A stretch of 64,000 nt of DNA from Branchiostoma floridae (Eukaryota; Chordata; Leptocardii; Amphioxiformes; Branchiostomatidae), in the NCBI RefSeq assembly GCF_000003815.2, contig NC_049980.1, forward strand, positions 10,243,449 through 10,307,448, read 5' to 3'. Below the pieces are notes generated by a model. The model made no database searches, was not told the DNA's origin, and saw only the letters and a program-made list of their open reading frames with translations. The translations under genes and the position numbers were made by a program. Below are positions 12,050-23,279 of the stretch, piece by piece (within the stretch, counting starts at the first letter, position 1; every line of letters starts with the position of its first letter).

Positions 12050-13345
12050 CTTCCTAATGATTGAATGCAAAGTTAGTCCATATACTTGTACATTGAGACC
12101 ACCCTCTGCCCCTACCATAAATTCGACCTCTAATCTTTAAACAATCATAACTCTAGAACGAAAGACGATATTTCAAAACGGTTTTTAGTATTGTGATGCG
12201 GGCGTTAGCGCCTTTCTAACGACACCAAAGTTAGCCCACTGAGACCACCCATTGCCCTAACCCTAATTCTGAAGTTCAAATTTTAAACAGTCATAACTCT
12301 AGAACGAAAGACGATATTTCAAAACGGTTTTTAGTTTTGTGATGCGGACTTTAGCGCCTTTCTAACGACACCAAAGTTAGCCCACTGAGACCACCCATTG
12401 CCCTAACCCTAATTCTGAAGTTCAAATTTTAAACAGTCATAACTCTAGAACGAAAGACGATATTTCAAAACGGTTTTTAGTTTTGTGATGCGGACGTTAG
12501 CACCTTTCTAACGACACCAAAGTTAGCCCACTGAGACCACCCATTGCCCTAACCCTAATCCTGAAGTTCAAATTTTAAACAGTCATAACTCTAGAACGAA
12601 AGACGATATTTCAAAACGGTTTTTAGTTTTGTAATGCGGACGTTAGCGCCTTTCTAATGACACCAAAGTTAGCCCACTGAGACCACCCGCTGCCCTAACC
12701 CTAATTCTGAAGTTCAAATTTTAAAGAGTCATAACTCTAGAACGAAAGACGATATTTCAAAACGGTTTTTAGTTTTGTGATGCGGGCGTTAGCGCCTTTC
12801 TAACGACACCAAAGTTAGCCCACTGAGACCACCCATTGCCCTAACCCTAATTCTGAAGTTCAAATTTTAAACAGTCATAACTCTAGAACGAAAGACGATA
12901 TTTCAAAACGGTTTTTAGTTTTGTGATGCGGGTGTTAGCGCCTTTCTAACGACACCAAAGTTAGCCCACTGAGACCACCCATTGCCCTAACCCTAATTCT
13001 GAAGTTCAAATTTTAAACAGTCATAACTCTAGAACGAAAGACGATATTTCAAAACGGTTTTTAGTTTTGTAATGCGGACGTTAGCACCTTTCTAACGACA
13101 CCAAAGTTAGCCCACTGAGACCACCCGCTGCCCTAACCCTAATGATGAAGGTCAAATTTTAAACAGTCATAACTCTAGAACGAAAGACGATATTTCAAAA
13201 CGGTTTTTAGTTTTGTGATGCGGGCGTTAGCGCCTTTCTAACGACACCAAAGTTAGCCCACTGAGACCACCCGCTGCCATAACTCTATTGATGAAGTTCA
13301 AATTTTAAACTCAGCCCTACCTCTAGAACGAAACACAATATCCCA
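12050..13345. repeat. Tandem array of about nine 146-bp units
   Basis: The phrase CATAACTCTAGAACGAAAG starts at 12145, 12292, 12438, 12584, 12730, 12876, 13022 and 13168. The spacing is 146 bp throughout (147 once). A ninth, decayed copy follows at about 13314. Internal units differ by only a few bases; the first and last are more diverged, as expected from unequal exchange. Each complete unit carries CCCTAACCCTAA, a telomere-like double repeat, and AACGGTTTTTAGTTTTGT. There is no open frame. Confidence 0.95.
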
Positions 13346-13790
13346 ACCTGTTTTCCAGTTTTGTAGTACATATATTTGGATCGTAATGCTCGGAGTCGTT
13401 TTAATGATAGCAATGTTACTCCACTGGAACTATATATTCGCATTACCATCACGCTATATAAAATCTGACCTACTAGTTATCATATGGTCAGGTATATCAT
13501 TAATGTAGGTTAAAAGGTGTTGGGCCGAGAATTATAAACCAACAGACGTTCGTCTTCAAAATATGGCACGTCACATCCAGTCACAGGACTCAGCGTTATG
13601 AAGTATCGCCCCTAAGGCAACAGATGCAAGACGTCAGGCAAAAAAGTATCCTATAAAACACTTTGAACATTTTCTGGACCCTCTGGGTCTCCCTGCAGCT
13701 AGACATGAATAGTTCTTCAGGGGTTGCGGAAGGGGGGATCGATAGTAGTGGCCAGAATTTTTAACTTCTCCCGGGAGCGAGAGCTCCCTC
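13346..13790. other. No gene seen
   Basis: Transition from the tandem array into AT-rich DNA. The part from about 13720 shares subterminal sequence (GATAGTAGTGGCC) with the CTCTCCAAGCAGAGGTT element family. Confidence 0.4.
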
Positions 13791-13812
13791 CCAAACCTCT
13801 GCTTGGAGAATA
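13720..13812 (-). repeat. Solo MITE end (CTCTCCAAGCAGAGGTT family)
   Basis: AACCTCTGCTTGGAGAATA closes the copy at 13794-13812. Upstream GATCGATAGTAGTGGCCAG matches the interior of the complete hairpin at 41091-41190. The left inverted end is degraded. Confidence 0.55.
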
Positions 13813-14212
13813 ACAAATAGTCACCCTTGATTTCTATAAACACCCTTGCTTTCTAGTAATTCTACACGCCAGGCAAGACGGAAATCGGCCCTGGACTGTC
13901 CTGGCTCAGGACGGGGTCAATTACCAGCGGGACTCCGATGTCACAGATGAACCGAAGGGCTGTCTGACATACCCACGGGGCCCACGGGAATGGTGATATG
14001 CCAGTGGCGCATACTGCGCCTGCGTGGCGGCATATACAATTTGAAAGCTAACCGGAATTTGTGTAAACCGTTCGTTGAGCTGAGTACGTAGAGTAGAGTT
14101 GTTTGTAGTCATTCGGTCTTCTTTTCGTCGGCGTTCTGAACCTTACAGTATCATGAATGACACGGCAGACGTGTTCTGGGAACAGAAGGGTTTGTACTGT
14201 ATCATTTCCGGA

Positions 14213-14340
14213 TGGTGGGCACGTCAAGTTTGCCGCCAACAGACGGAGAGGGTCGGAACTGCTACAATTTGTCCTGTGAAAAGATGCCAGTGCTCAGCTG
14301 CCGGACAAACATCCCAGGACCCCAGATCATCAGTGTAGAC
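14213..14340 (+). CDS. Candidate first coding exon of an unidentified gene
   Basis: An ATG at 14213 opens 42 codons starting MVGTSSLPPTDGEG and ending near NIPGPQIISVD. They run into a strong donor (GACAA followed by GTAAGAAG at 14341). Third positions are clearly GC-rich against AT-rich flanks, and five residues are cysteines or adjacent polar positions, which favours real coding sequence. I do not recognise the peptide, and no continuing exon was found before the MFSD2 exons. An antisense frame (14048-14239) competes but lacks splice context. Confidence 0.3.
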
Positions 14341-16635
14341 AAGTAAGAAGTTCCTTGTCAGCTTCTGTATTGTTGACACCTCTTACAGATACATGTAGTT
14401 TGGTGTGACACTTAAAAATTCGTATTTACCATATGTACTTGTAAGCCTTCTTGTACCATGTGTGAGGTATTTTTGCGATCAGAAACGGTGGTTATGACCT
14501 TGTTGCATCATACAGAATAGGTCTACATCAGACTGCAGTACCCGGTACTCATTCCAGAATACACAATATCGTGAATTTAAGACAAGACTAAGTACAGTAC
14601 TAGACTATTTTGTTGAAAATTAGATCTACAGTACTTGAGTCACTCTGTCTTCCCTGTCCTTCTGTGGCTATCGGATCGCATGTCATGTTTTGTGTGTACT
14701 GCACGTAGTGGGTACAGCTGGATCAAATCAGATGAGGATGAGCACTCCCCAGGTAGTCCGTAACAATCCCTATTTGGCCGGCCGACTCCTATATAATTAC
14801 TATTCCTAGCCTAGCCTGGGTACCCTACTACCATCCTATTCCTACTGGGGCTCCTTACACTCGCTACCCTAAAAAAATACAGGCGATTGCATAAGATACC
14901 GTAAATGTATTTAAGTTCGCGGGAATTTAATTTAGCGGTAAAAAGGACTTTCCGCGGTGGTTTTAAATTCGCGGTAGCACCATGCTCTGTAGTCTCTTAT
15001 CATCATCATCATTGCCGCATGTCAGTTTTGGTCACTGAGGCGGGCCTTATACTCCCGTCACATGATATACGATCTTCGGACGCATTCGCGATCGCAGGAA
15101 CTTGAGGAAGGTCGGCTGATTTTAGGATCTGATAGTCTTGCGTATTTTTCGCCCCAAAACTGTCCCCCTCACATATAAGCGAGGCTCGTGCGATCGTCTC
15201 TGAATAAATCCATGATAATGAACCTTCCATGACCTCTTGCACGCGGACAAGGTAACACAAAACGTTCCTCACAAAAAGGCCAGGGATCAATAATAAAAAG
15301 TTGCTTATTTTGTTGTCGGAATCTTTTTAACCAATGAATGAAATGCGCGGGCATAACAGAAATGACACAGGAAAGGAAAGTGTGTTACAAAGCCACAGGG
15401 GCCACAGGGTCAGAATTACCCTCACATTCCCGGGCCCAGAAATTTAATATTTGTAAACAAACGGAAGTTGGGCGAACGTCGCCGGAACGTCGCCCGACTG
15501 ACGGGCGTTCGCCATCCGATTTGCATGATGATTTGATGATTGAAAATTAACGCACGACTATCAATCGATAGAAATCGATTGGAGATAATACCTCTTTTCC
15601 CGTCTCGAGGGCTATCCTCCGCTGGGAAGTCACTGCTAATCACCTTGCTTATATCAACAAACCCTGTACTATCTTCGTGTCAGCCGCATGAGGACAAGTC
15701 GGTAGCATTCAAGTAAAACTTCTTTTGTTTCAATTAAATTGCACAATGTGCCTCGTGTCTTAAGTCCCAACATGTTGCTGGAATTCTGGACTCGAGATTT
15801 ATGTATAAACAACAAGGAAACGTTAATTAATTAAATACACACACCACAAAATAAAAATACAAGGCTGGGCTAAAACTAGTAAAGGCACGTGATGTTTGGG
15901 TGCTACCAAGTATGAAAAAGATCAAGTGTTGTTTACACAGACAAATGGAGCGCACAAGATACATTTTTAAATAATTAGAACGCAGCAAAATACTTTCAGG
16001 GAAATTATGATATAAATATCAACTCTCGGTTGACTGAAATGTCATAATGTTTCCAGTTAGCTGACTAATCCGAAATATTGGGTTAGGGAGAAAGTATTGA
16101 CTGATCGGTAAACAAAACTATTAGCGCTCGAAGTTTGATGCATTTCATAAATCTATTGACACTGTCTGAAGGCTAAGTTTACATGTCATTCTTTTTTATG
16201 GTACAAAACCAATGGAATGTTTTTTTGTCTTCATCTAATTATTACGTGAAGCTTCCAGAAGCTCTCCGTCCGCAGCAGCAGTCCCCTGCATGCTCGCCGC
16301 GGGGTTTATTTGTACAGGCAAGGTAGCCCGACTGTAATTCTAATGACGCGCGGGGTTCTCACTGCCCTCTGACCTCCCAGTACGGCCAGCAACCAAAGCC
16401 CTGCCGAAGAATGCACGAGTGCACGGCGCGTCGCGATACTGTGGATATTGTAAAGCCTACGGTAGTACCAAACTTTTTACGGCCTGTTTCGGGGTAAAAC
16501 CTGCATCTGTCAGCACCCGGTATCTGTTCCATAAATTCCTCCGTCGGTGTCATTGTTTCTTCAAAACTTCTGCTACAGTTGGTGCATAATCAGGATGGAT
16601 TCCATCCAGAATGACGGAATAGCGTGTGAAAATTA
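14341..16635. other. No gene seen
   Basis: Contains a TTAAGTTCGCGGGAATTTAA / TTTAAATTCGCGG repeat fragment (about 14905-14980) that looks like a decayed transposon. A GC-rich ACGTCGCC repeat lies at 15470-15510. No exon-like frame is supported. Confidence 0.4.
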
Positions 16636-17569
16636 GGCCGACTTAACATTACGCTTTTCGCGTCAGCGGTGAAATTTTCCGCTATCGGGACGCCGCATCG
16701 GGACCTCTTTATACACACCGCCCGGAAATCTGACAGGACTCCCGCGGCGCGCGGTGGAATGTAAAATCTTGGTGAAAGTCTAGATAAAGATCGCAGTTTT
16801 TTTTTAGCTGCACGATGTTATATTGAACAAACTTGATTTTTTTTGTTTGCGTACCGCTTCCAAGGGATTGAAAATTCAAATGCGTGACTTGCATAAGAAA
16901 TACAACTTACAAGTCCCTGACTACGTTGTTGTTTCGCTGACACTTCCGGTAACTTCGACCACAATATTTTCGATAAAAAAGCACTTTAAAACCCTTTCAA
17001 AGCAAACTGTTTGATAGAAGATCCCTTTCTTTCAGTGATGACCTGCTAAATTATGGCTACGCACTGAAATAACCGTGAAAATACGCATAATTCCTGCAGG
17101 TATAATATTCATTCACGTAAAAACTCAACCTGCCTGCAGTTCAATGTCATAGCAACAGTCACCGGTGTCATAGCAACGGCCAATCGGAGACGCGTAATGG
17201 GATTACTTCATACAAAATTTGCAGAGATAGCGGCTTCTGGTTTCGGTTCAACGTAACAATGTATTGCAGGGGAAAATATTCGGAATCGAACTTGTATATT
17301 TTTACAGGTCTTCCACAAAAATTATGCGAAAGTTGGTCGCCCAAAAATGTGAGAATGAGACTATTTTTCGCTGACAGCCCGCTAGGCTTTGAAGGTTGAC
17401 TGCCGACCCGATTGACGTGAGAGCCTGCGAAGGTTGCCATTACGGAAATGGCTGGCCGTGAAAACTATTTTTCTATTTCAACGGGAACTCTCTTTACACG
17501 GCGCTCTCGCTCTCGTAGTCCCGTTCTCGCCAGTTCCGCTAGCGCGAAAAGCGTAATGTAAAGTGGGCC
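16636..17569. mobile_element. Non-autonomous DNA element of about 0.93 kb with TIRs
   Basis: The left end reads GGCCGACTTAACATTACGCT followed by TTTCGCGTCAGCGG. The right end, reverse-complemented, reads GGCCCACTTTACATTACGCT followed by TTTCGCGCTAGCGG. About 30 of 34 positions agree, and weaker similarity continues inward (CGGGAC blocks). No transposase-like frame lies between the ends, so this is a deletion derivative or MITE-like element. Confidence 0.7.
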
Positions 17570-17989
17570 TTAAAAACAATAGCTCCTCCTAGACGCTTGG
17601 CGCTGTCAATCACTGCACATAGCAACGCCAGTCGATCTGTCTGTTGCGCGGTACGATGACTCTTCCCAGACCGTGAAACGCCCCAAAGTTGTGCATAACC
17701 AAGTACAGTTTCCTGTCGTTATTTTCTATACACCTTTTACTATTTTTCTTCAATATAACTTTGCAATTGTATGTACGAGTAGTGTTTTAGTTTTGTTGCA
17801 GTTGACGACAAAATTTTGTCGCTGCAGCGTCAGGAAGAGACTGACCCTCGCACCGCTCCAAGATAGATCTTGTACGTCGTTTTATCGTGCGCTCAGGGCG
17901 ATTCGTCCTTCTTGGGGGCGGCAAAAATGCTAGCCGTCGTTTAGACAATCATGACTTGAGATCTGATTTGTGTATTTATCGAACCCACC

Positions 17990-18445
17990 CGTGACGGGAC
18001 GGCCGTCCAAGGCTCGGGCGGACGCCCGTCCGTACTCGCTCCGCTGTGACTGGACGCCGTCCAGAGCCCATTTGCGCCATCATAAATTCCGTACATGCCG
18101 CTAATTAGAGCGTCCCTACGCGTCCGGGACGCCGTCCGCGGCCGTCCCAGAGCCCGTCCCGGACCCCGACCCCGTCCGCGCACCCGTCCCAGACCCCGTC
18201 TCGGACCCCGTCCCGGACCCCGTCCGCGCACCCGTCCCAGAGCACGTCCCAGATCCCGTCCCGGACCCCGTCCGGACGCCCGTCCAGGGCGTCCAAGCGG
18301 CCAATTTGGACGGCGTCCAGGGCGTCCGGGCCGTCCCGGGGCCGTCCCCAGGCGTCCAGGCCGTTCCGCTCATCAGCCAAATCGGCCGTCCGGGACGGAT
18401 AGCATCCGGGACGGGCAGCGTCCCGGACGCCCGTTTTAGGCGTCC
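17990..18445. repeat. GC-rich degenerate repeat (CCCGTCCCGGACC-type)
   Basis: Strongly biased sequence built from CCGTCC, CCCGGACCCCG and GCGTCC units. It gives open frames in several phases on both strands (Arg/Pro-rich one way, Asp/Gly/Thr-rich the other). These frames are by-products of composition, not genes. The surroundings are AT-rich, so the block stands out sharply. Confidence 0.8.
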
Positions 18446-18573
18446 CGGACGCTTATCATTTCACAGAGGTTGTGTAATAGTTTCAACTTCCAACAAAAAT
18501 GCCAAAGACATGATGTGCAAACTGGCTGTAATTTGGAGTATGTCAAAACATCAGCATATCCCTTATACACTAT

Positions 18574-18772
18574 CATAATTCCACCTGGTGCCATAATACT
18601 GCCACCTCAAAACGTTAGTGTAGAGGTCTTCCCAAGATTGTCTTGAATACCGAATGTTAAATATCGTAAATGTGATACAATTCAGATATTTAGGTGTTGA
18701 AGACAATCTTGTGAAGGCCTCTATAACAACGTTTTTTTAGGTGGCGGTATAATGACACCTGGTGGAATTATG
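18574..18772. mobile_element. Hairpin MITE of about 200 bp with CATAATTCCACC ends
   Basis: CATAATTCCACCTGGTGCCA at the left is the inverse of TGACACCTGGTGGAATTATG at the right. The arms continue through CCACCTCAAAACGTT and GAAGACAATCTTGTGAAGG for roughly 80 bp each, leaving a short AT-rich loop. It ends 58 bp before the first visible MFSD2 exon. Confidence 0.8.
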
Positions 18773-18830
18773 CGAATGTATGTTACAGTATTGTAGCATT
18801 AGTTCTGTGTGATTATGATTTCCTATACAG

Positions 18831-21800
18831 GAATGTTCTGTGAGGTTCTGGGAGTGTTACTGGGCAGTGCTATTCAGGGACAGATCGTTGCTGGTATTGG
18901 AGGGTCCACAGAGAAGGACTGCAACAATCCTGGGGCCACTGTTAGTCCTGAGGCCAAGGCAAATCTGGTTGGTCCCCACTCAGTGAAATTGCTATATTAA
19001 ATTTTTCAAGATTTTTTCAATGACTATTTCTCATGTTTTACTTTTTTTTAGCTCATTCTTATGAATTTCTGTTGCGTTTGAAGAGCATGTAATGTGCAGT
19101 GTAAGAGAAAAAAAAACATAGTTACACTTATTTCTTTGCCATCACACCTCTTCTTTGTTGTAGGAAAAAGCTTACCTTGTTGGTGCTGGAGTAATGTGTG
19201 GCTTCTACCTCTTATGTGCTGCAACTGTGTTCTTTGGAGTGAAGGAGAGAAAAGGTGAGTAAAGACATTCTGGTTGACATAACAAATTTTAACAAACATG
19301 GACACCTTGTTTCATCTTCAATTTGTGCTTTTTGTCTTGAATGAATAGGTTGGATTTAGTACTATTGGGTTGTCACATCTGTAAAAGTCATGTGTTTTTA
19401 GCAATTACACACATTGCCAATGAGAGAACAAAGACAGCACATTCAATCTGTTGTGTTATCAAACATACACTGTAACAGCATGATCTTATATCTTATAGAT
19501 CTACTGGTAGACTTATCAGAATCACCACCCTCTGTATTAATACAATATCATAGTTTTGACAAGGGTTCATGATGGACACAAATTAACATGTATTTGTTTG
19601 TTTTTTGTCCCTCTCAGATGTAGAAGGAGGTAGTGAAGAAGAGGAGGCATCATTTTTTGAGGGTCTGAAGCTGGTCTTCAAACACGGTCCATATGTAAAA
19701 CTCACCATGAGCTTCCTCTTCCTTTCACTGGCTATTCAGGTGAGTTTGTTTTACAAAAAAAATGTCCTGTAAGTAGAGAGAAAGAGGTTCCCATAGAGCA
19801 AGGAATTAACTGAAAAAGAATAACAACCGAATTTTTTTAAAGTTTGTGTTCACATTCTTGATATTGGCATTAAAAGTAATGAAACATGTGTTGTTTTATT
19901 AAAGTTTGCATGCATGTCTTACTACCTGTATCATGATGTAATATACTAAACTAACCCACATGATTCCCAGTCCAATCTGTATATAGAACATGAGTAAAAA
20001 ACAATTTTTCTGTAGTTTGTTCAAGTAGTGTTCATGGTCTTACTAATGGCGTGAAAAGTACTGAAACATGTGTTGTTATCAATGCTTGCATGCATGTCTT
20101 ACTACATGTAATCTGATACACTAAGCTAACCCACATGTATTCCCTGCCCAGTCTGTACAGGGGAACTTTGCCTTGTTCTGTCAGCATGCCCTTGGCCTTG
20201 GAGATCAGTTCCAGAATCTCATCATTGCTCTATTGGTCAGTCCCCATGACTGTAATGTCCCCTTTCCAGTAGACTGTGATCACTGAACTACCGTACAGTG
20301 TCCAAATTTGTATTTGTTTAACCTTTGATTTCATTAGATCTATTGGAATATGATGTAAGATGTAAAAGTATGATGTAACAGGTAACAAAAACATGCAAAA
20401 ACCATTGAACGGTCAAATCTTTGGTTGTTTGGCAGTTGCAGCCTGCAATGGAAAGGGGGTGTAATCATAAAATGATCCTGTACCCTTATTGTCCCCATGA
20501 TACCAACCTAGTCATAGATTTGTGAATTCAACTTGCCATTGTTATGTGATCTTCCTCTGCTTCTCAAATACATTTCTACACATATTTCTAATTTGCTGGA
20601 CAGTTTGCCCATCATGCCCTACTCTGTCAAAGGCACACCCAAGGTACCTAGCTTTGATCATTTCATACAGAAATTGTTGTTTTGTAGAAAAATAAGATAT
20701 GTCTTATTCAGCTAGATTATCTCAAAAACCCAACTTGCATGTTATGTATGGTATGATACCATGTTATCTTTGACTGAATAATTCATGAAGTAATGGACTG
20801 CATGCAATCTTAGTAGAAGTATAACGCTTATTTCCTCAACATGTAGCGTGTATTCCAAGTACGATAGGTTATTCCATTATTCTGTACACCAGAATTGGCT
20901 ACATGTTGATACCAGTTCTATAACCCATGTAAAAAATAGCTACAGGTCATGTCTATATCCTTTGTACATGCATTCAATTTATGTTACTACTACACATAGA
21001 GTGACAGTTGTTGTTTTGTACTTACTCTAGGGAGCAGCCATTCTGTGCATGCCAGTCTGGCAGTGGTGTCTTGTCAAGTATGGGAAGAAGACAGCTCTCT
21101 TCTGGGGGACTGCAGTAGGTCTAAGTTTCAACTTTGCCTTTTATCATAGACAACTACATTATAGACTGGTCAGTGACTTTTTCATTTGACTTTGTATGTA
21201 TCTAGAGCCATTTGCCTCCCTGCTTTGATCAACTTGTTGGATACGTTTGTCTCAGGTATTTATCCCCACCCTGTTCACCCTGTTGTACATCCCGGGAAAC
21301 CCCTACGCAGTCTACCCCATCACCATACTGGGCGGAGTCGGCATCTCTGTTGCCTTCCTGCTGCCATGGTAAGTAAAGGAAGGATTACTTTAACTCCATG
21401 TCTTAGGGAATTGATGGGGAAAAAAAGTGCAATTCAACCAGCTGGTTGCCAATTTTTTTTTAATGAAGTTGTGTTGTGCAACAAATAAACCATTCATTCA
21501 TTCATTCAAGGATAGGGCTCTGTAACTGTACTGTAACAGTCAAACACCAGGTAAAGATGTGCGAAAGTTTTGAAAAAAACAGAATGATACAAATTGAAAA
21601 GGAGGATGTCTGGAAAGGCGTTGAAAGAATGGAGGCTTCAAATGGACCTTTTCTGAAATATGCATACCTGGCTGCATCAATTTATTTCCTTACTTTGTAT
21701 TTCCAGGTCTATGTTACCTGATGTTGTGGATGACTTCACACTGAAGACAGGAACAAGGCGAGAGGCCATCTTCTACTCTTTCTACGTCTTCTTCACCAAG

Positions 21801-23144
21801 TTTGCTGCTGGCATCTCTTTAGGCCTCTCCACTCTCAGTCTGGAGTAAGTAAAGCTTTACACATCATATAAAAAGTGCTCACTGGTCTGTATCCCTCCTT
21901 ACACAAGGAAAGAACTACACATACACACACGCATTGAACAGAAACATCATGTATCCAGTTTGAGTTTCTACTTCCTAATTTTGCATAAGCATATGCATAC
22001 CGCATCCATAAGGACATGCTCCGTACTGCATCCATAAGGACATGCTTTGCACATGTGTACTGAACAGTGGCAGGAGATATACTTTAACACAAAGAAAAGA
22101 CAACAAGTTATTTTTATAGTCAGTAGTGAAAACGTTACAGTAGACCATTGACAACAGTAAATCTTGAAATATTCAGTCTAAGTAGTTTTGTTTGCCCTCT
22201 GTTCTCTGAATGTGTTTCAACCATGAATTTGTAATTTCTTCCCTTCTACAGGAAAACTAAGTCCCAGCAAACATGAATGAATTTTCAGTACATGTATCCC
22301 AAAATATTACATGGAAGTCACACAACCTGTTTTAGGATTAGATCTCTATCTTTTTTAAGTATCCTATTGTGGTTGACAATGTGAAACTATATACCCTCCC
22401 CAGAGCTGCTGGCTATGTCACCGGGGCCTGCTCCCAGTCTGCCATTGTGGGCTTCACCCTGAGGATGCTGGTGGCTCCAGCTCCCATTGTCTTCATCATC
22501 ATCTCCCTCCTCTTCCTGTGGAGCTATCCCATCACTGAGGAGAGGAGGAGAGTCACTAAGGCAGCACTGGAACACAAACGGTGAGTCTGGCACAGTAGCA
22601 GTCACCTGACATTTCACTGTTGATGTGTCATAGTCCTGTTTTTGCTTCATCAGTACAAACAGGTTAATAACCTCCTTGATCAGTGTTGATCACTGCAGAC
22701 TTGTTACCTACACTGTATCTGTTGTACCTGATTCGACTTTTAGACAATAATGCTGTGCAGTCTTGCTAAGTATAATTTGCCCAGTATTCAGGCCTGATGA
22801 CAGACATTAGACAAGAACACATCTTGAATCATTGTTCTATGTATGTTACATATAATAGGCAGACCCAGAGGGTAAAATAAAAGGCAATTTCCCATCTTGT
22901 ATCAGACAACGAAAATGTCACCCCGCAAGGGCGGTATAATTCTGATGGTTTGGTATAACCCTGTACACCGACTTACTTCTTTGCTGCTGTGCTCTGCCAC
23001 TTTAGAGTAAGTATAAGTACTAGTAAGTAGATTGGATTAATTGTAATGAAGTTTAATCTTCATTTATATGACAGGGACAAGACAAGACGCAATGGACAGC
23101 CTGATGCCCTGGACTCAAGTCTGGAGGGGTCCACAAGAGTATAG
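18831..23144 (+). CDS. MFSD2A: MFSD2-type lysophospholipid/sodium symporter, C-terminal nine exons
   Basis: Nine exons with GT-AG introns: 18831-18967, 19164-19254, 19618-19739, 20152-20235, 21031-21114, 21256-21368, 21707-21844, 22404-22580 and 23075-23144 (TAG). All phases are compatible, giving about 338 residues; vertebrate MFSD2A has about 530-540. Recognisable blocks are [60 protein letters not shown] and [20 protein letters not shown]. These cover roughly TM6-12 of the major facilitator fold. Known members import lysophosphatidylcholine carrying long-chain polyunsaturated fatty acids across the plasma membrane using sodium. Exons for the N-terminal half, including the family's sodium-site aspartates in TM2, are not seen upstream. 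The symbol could equally be MFSD2B, since a lancelet gene may predate that split. Confidence 0.9.
19845..20180 (+). repeat. Intronic tandem duplication that includes a splice-acceptor region
   Basis: Two copies of about 175 bp sit side by side (about 19845-20010 and 20020-20180). Both contain GAAACATGTGTTGTT, GCATGCATGTCTTACTAC and CTAACCCACATG. The second copy ends in the used acceptor and start of the exon at 20152. The first copy has a decayed equivalent (CCCAGTCCAATCTGTATATA). Confidence 0.7.
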
Positions 23145-23273
23145 TACCTAAAAATTGTACTTGTACCTTGTGATTAAAATCAAGTATCATTCATGGGTGC
23201 TTAACACATCATGTTGGCTGTAAATATTCAGATCTGAAACTGTACACTATCAAATCTTATTCACATGAAGTGC

Positions 23274-23279
23274 AATAAA
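23274..23279 (+). terminator. Poly(A) signal of the MFSD2 gene
   Basis: A canonical AATAAA lies 130 bp after the stop codon at 23144. Another at about 23789 could serve a longer 3' UTR. Confidence 0.5.

Noticed and set aside
12050-13345. CRISPR-like array
   Set aside because: Units are 146 bp and identical throughout, without short repeats separated by unique spacers. The genome is eukaryotic.
18095-18439. Arg/Pro-rich and Asp/Gly-rich proteins in the GC block
   Set aside because: Frames are open in several phases on both strands because of repeated GC-rich units. There is no start context or splice site.
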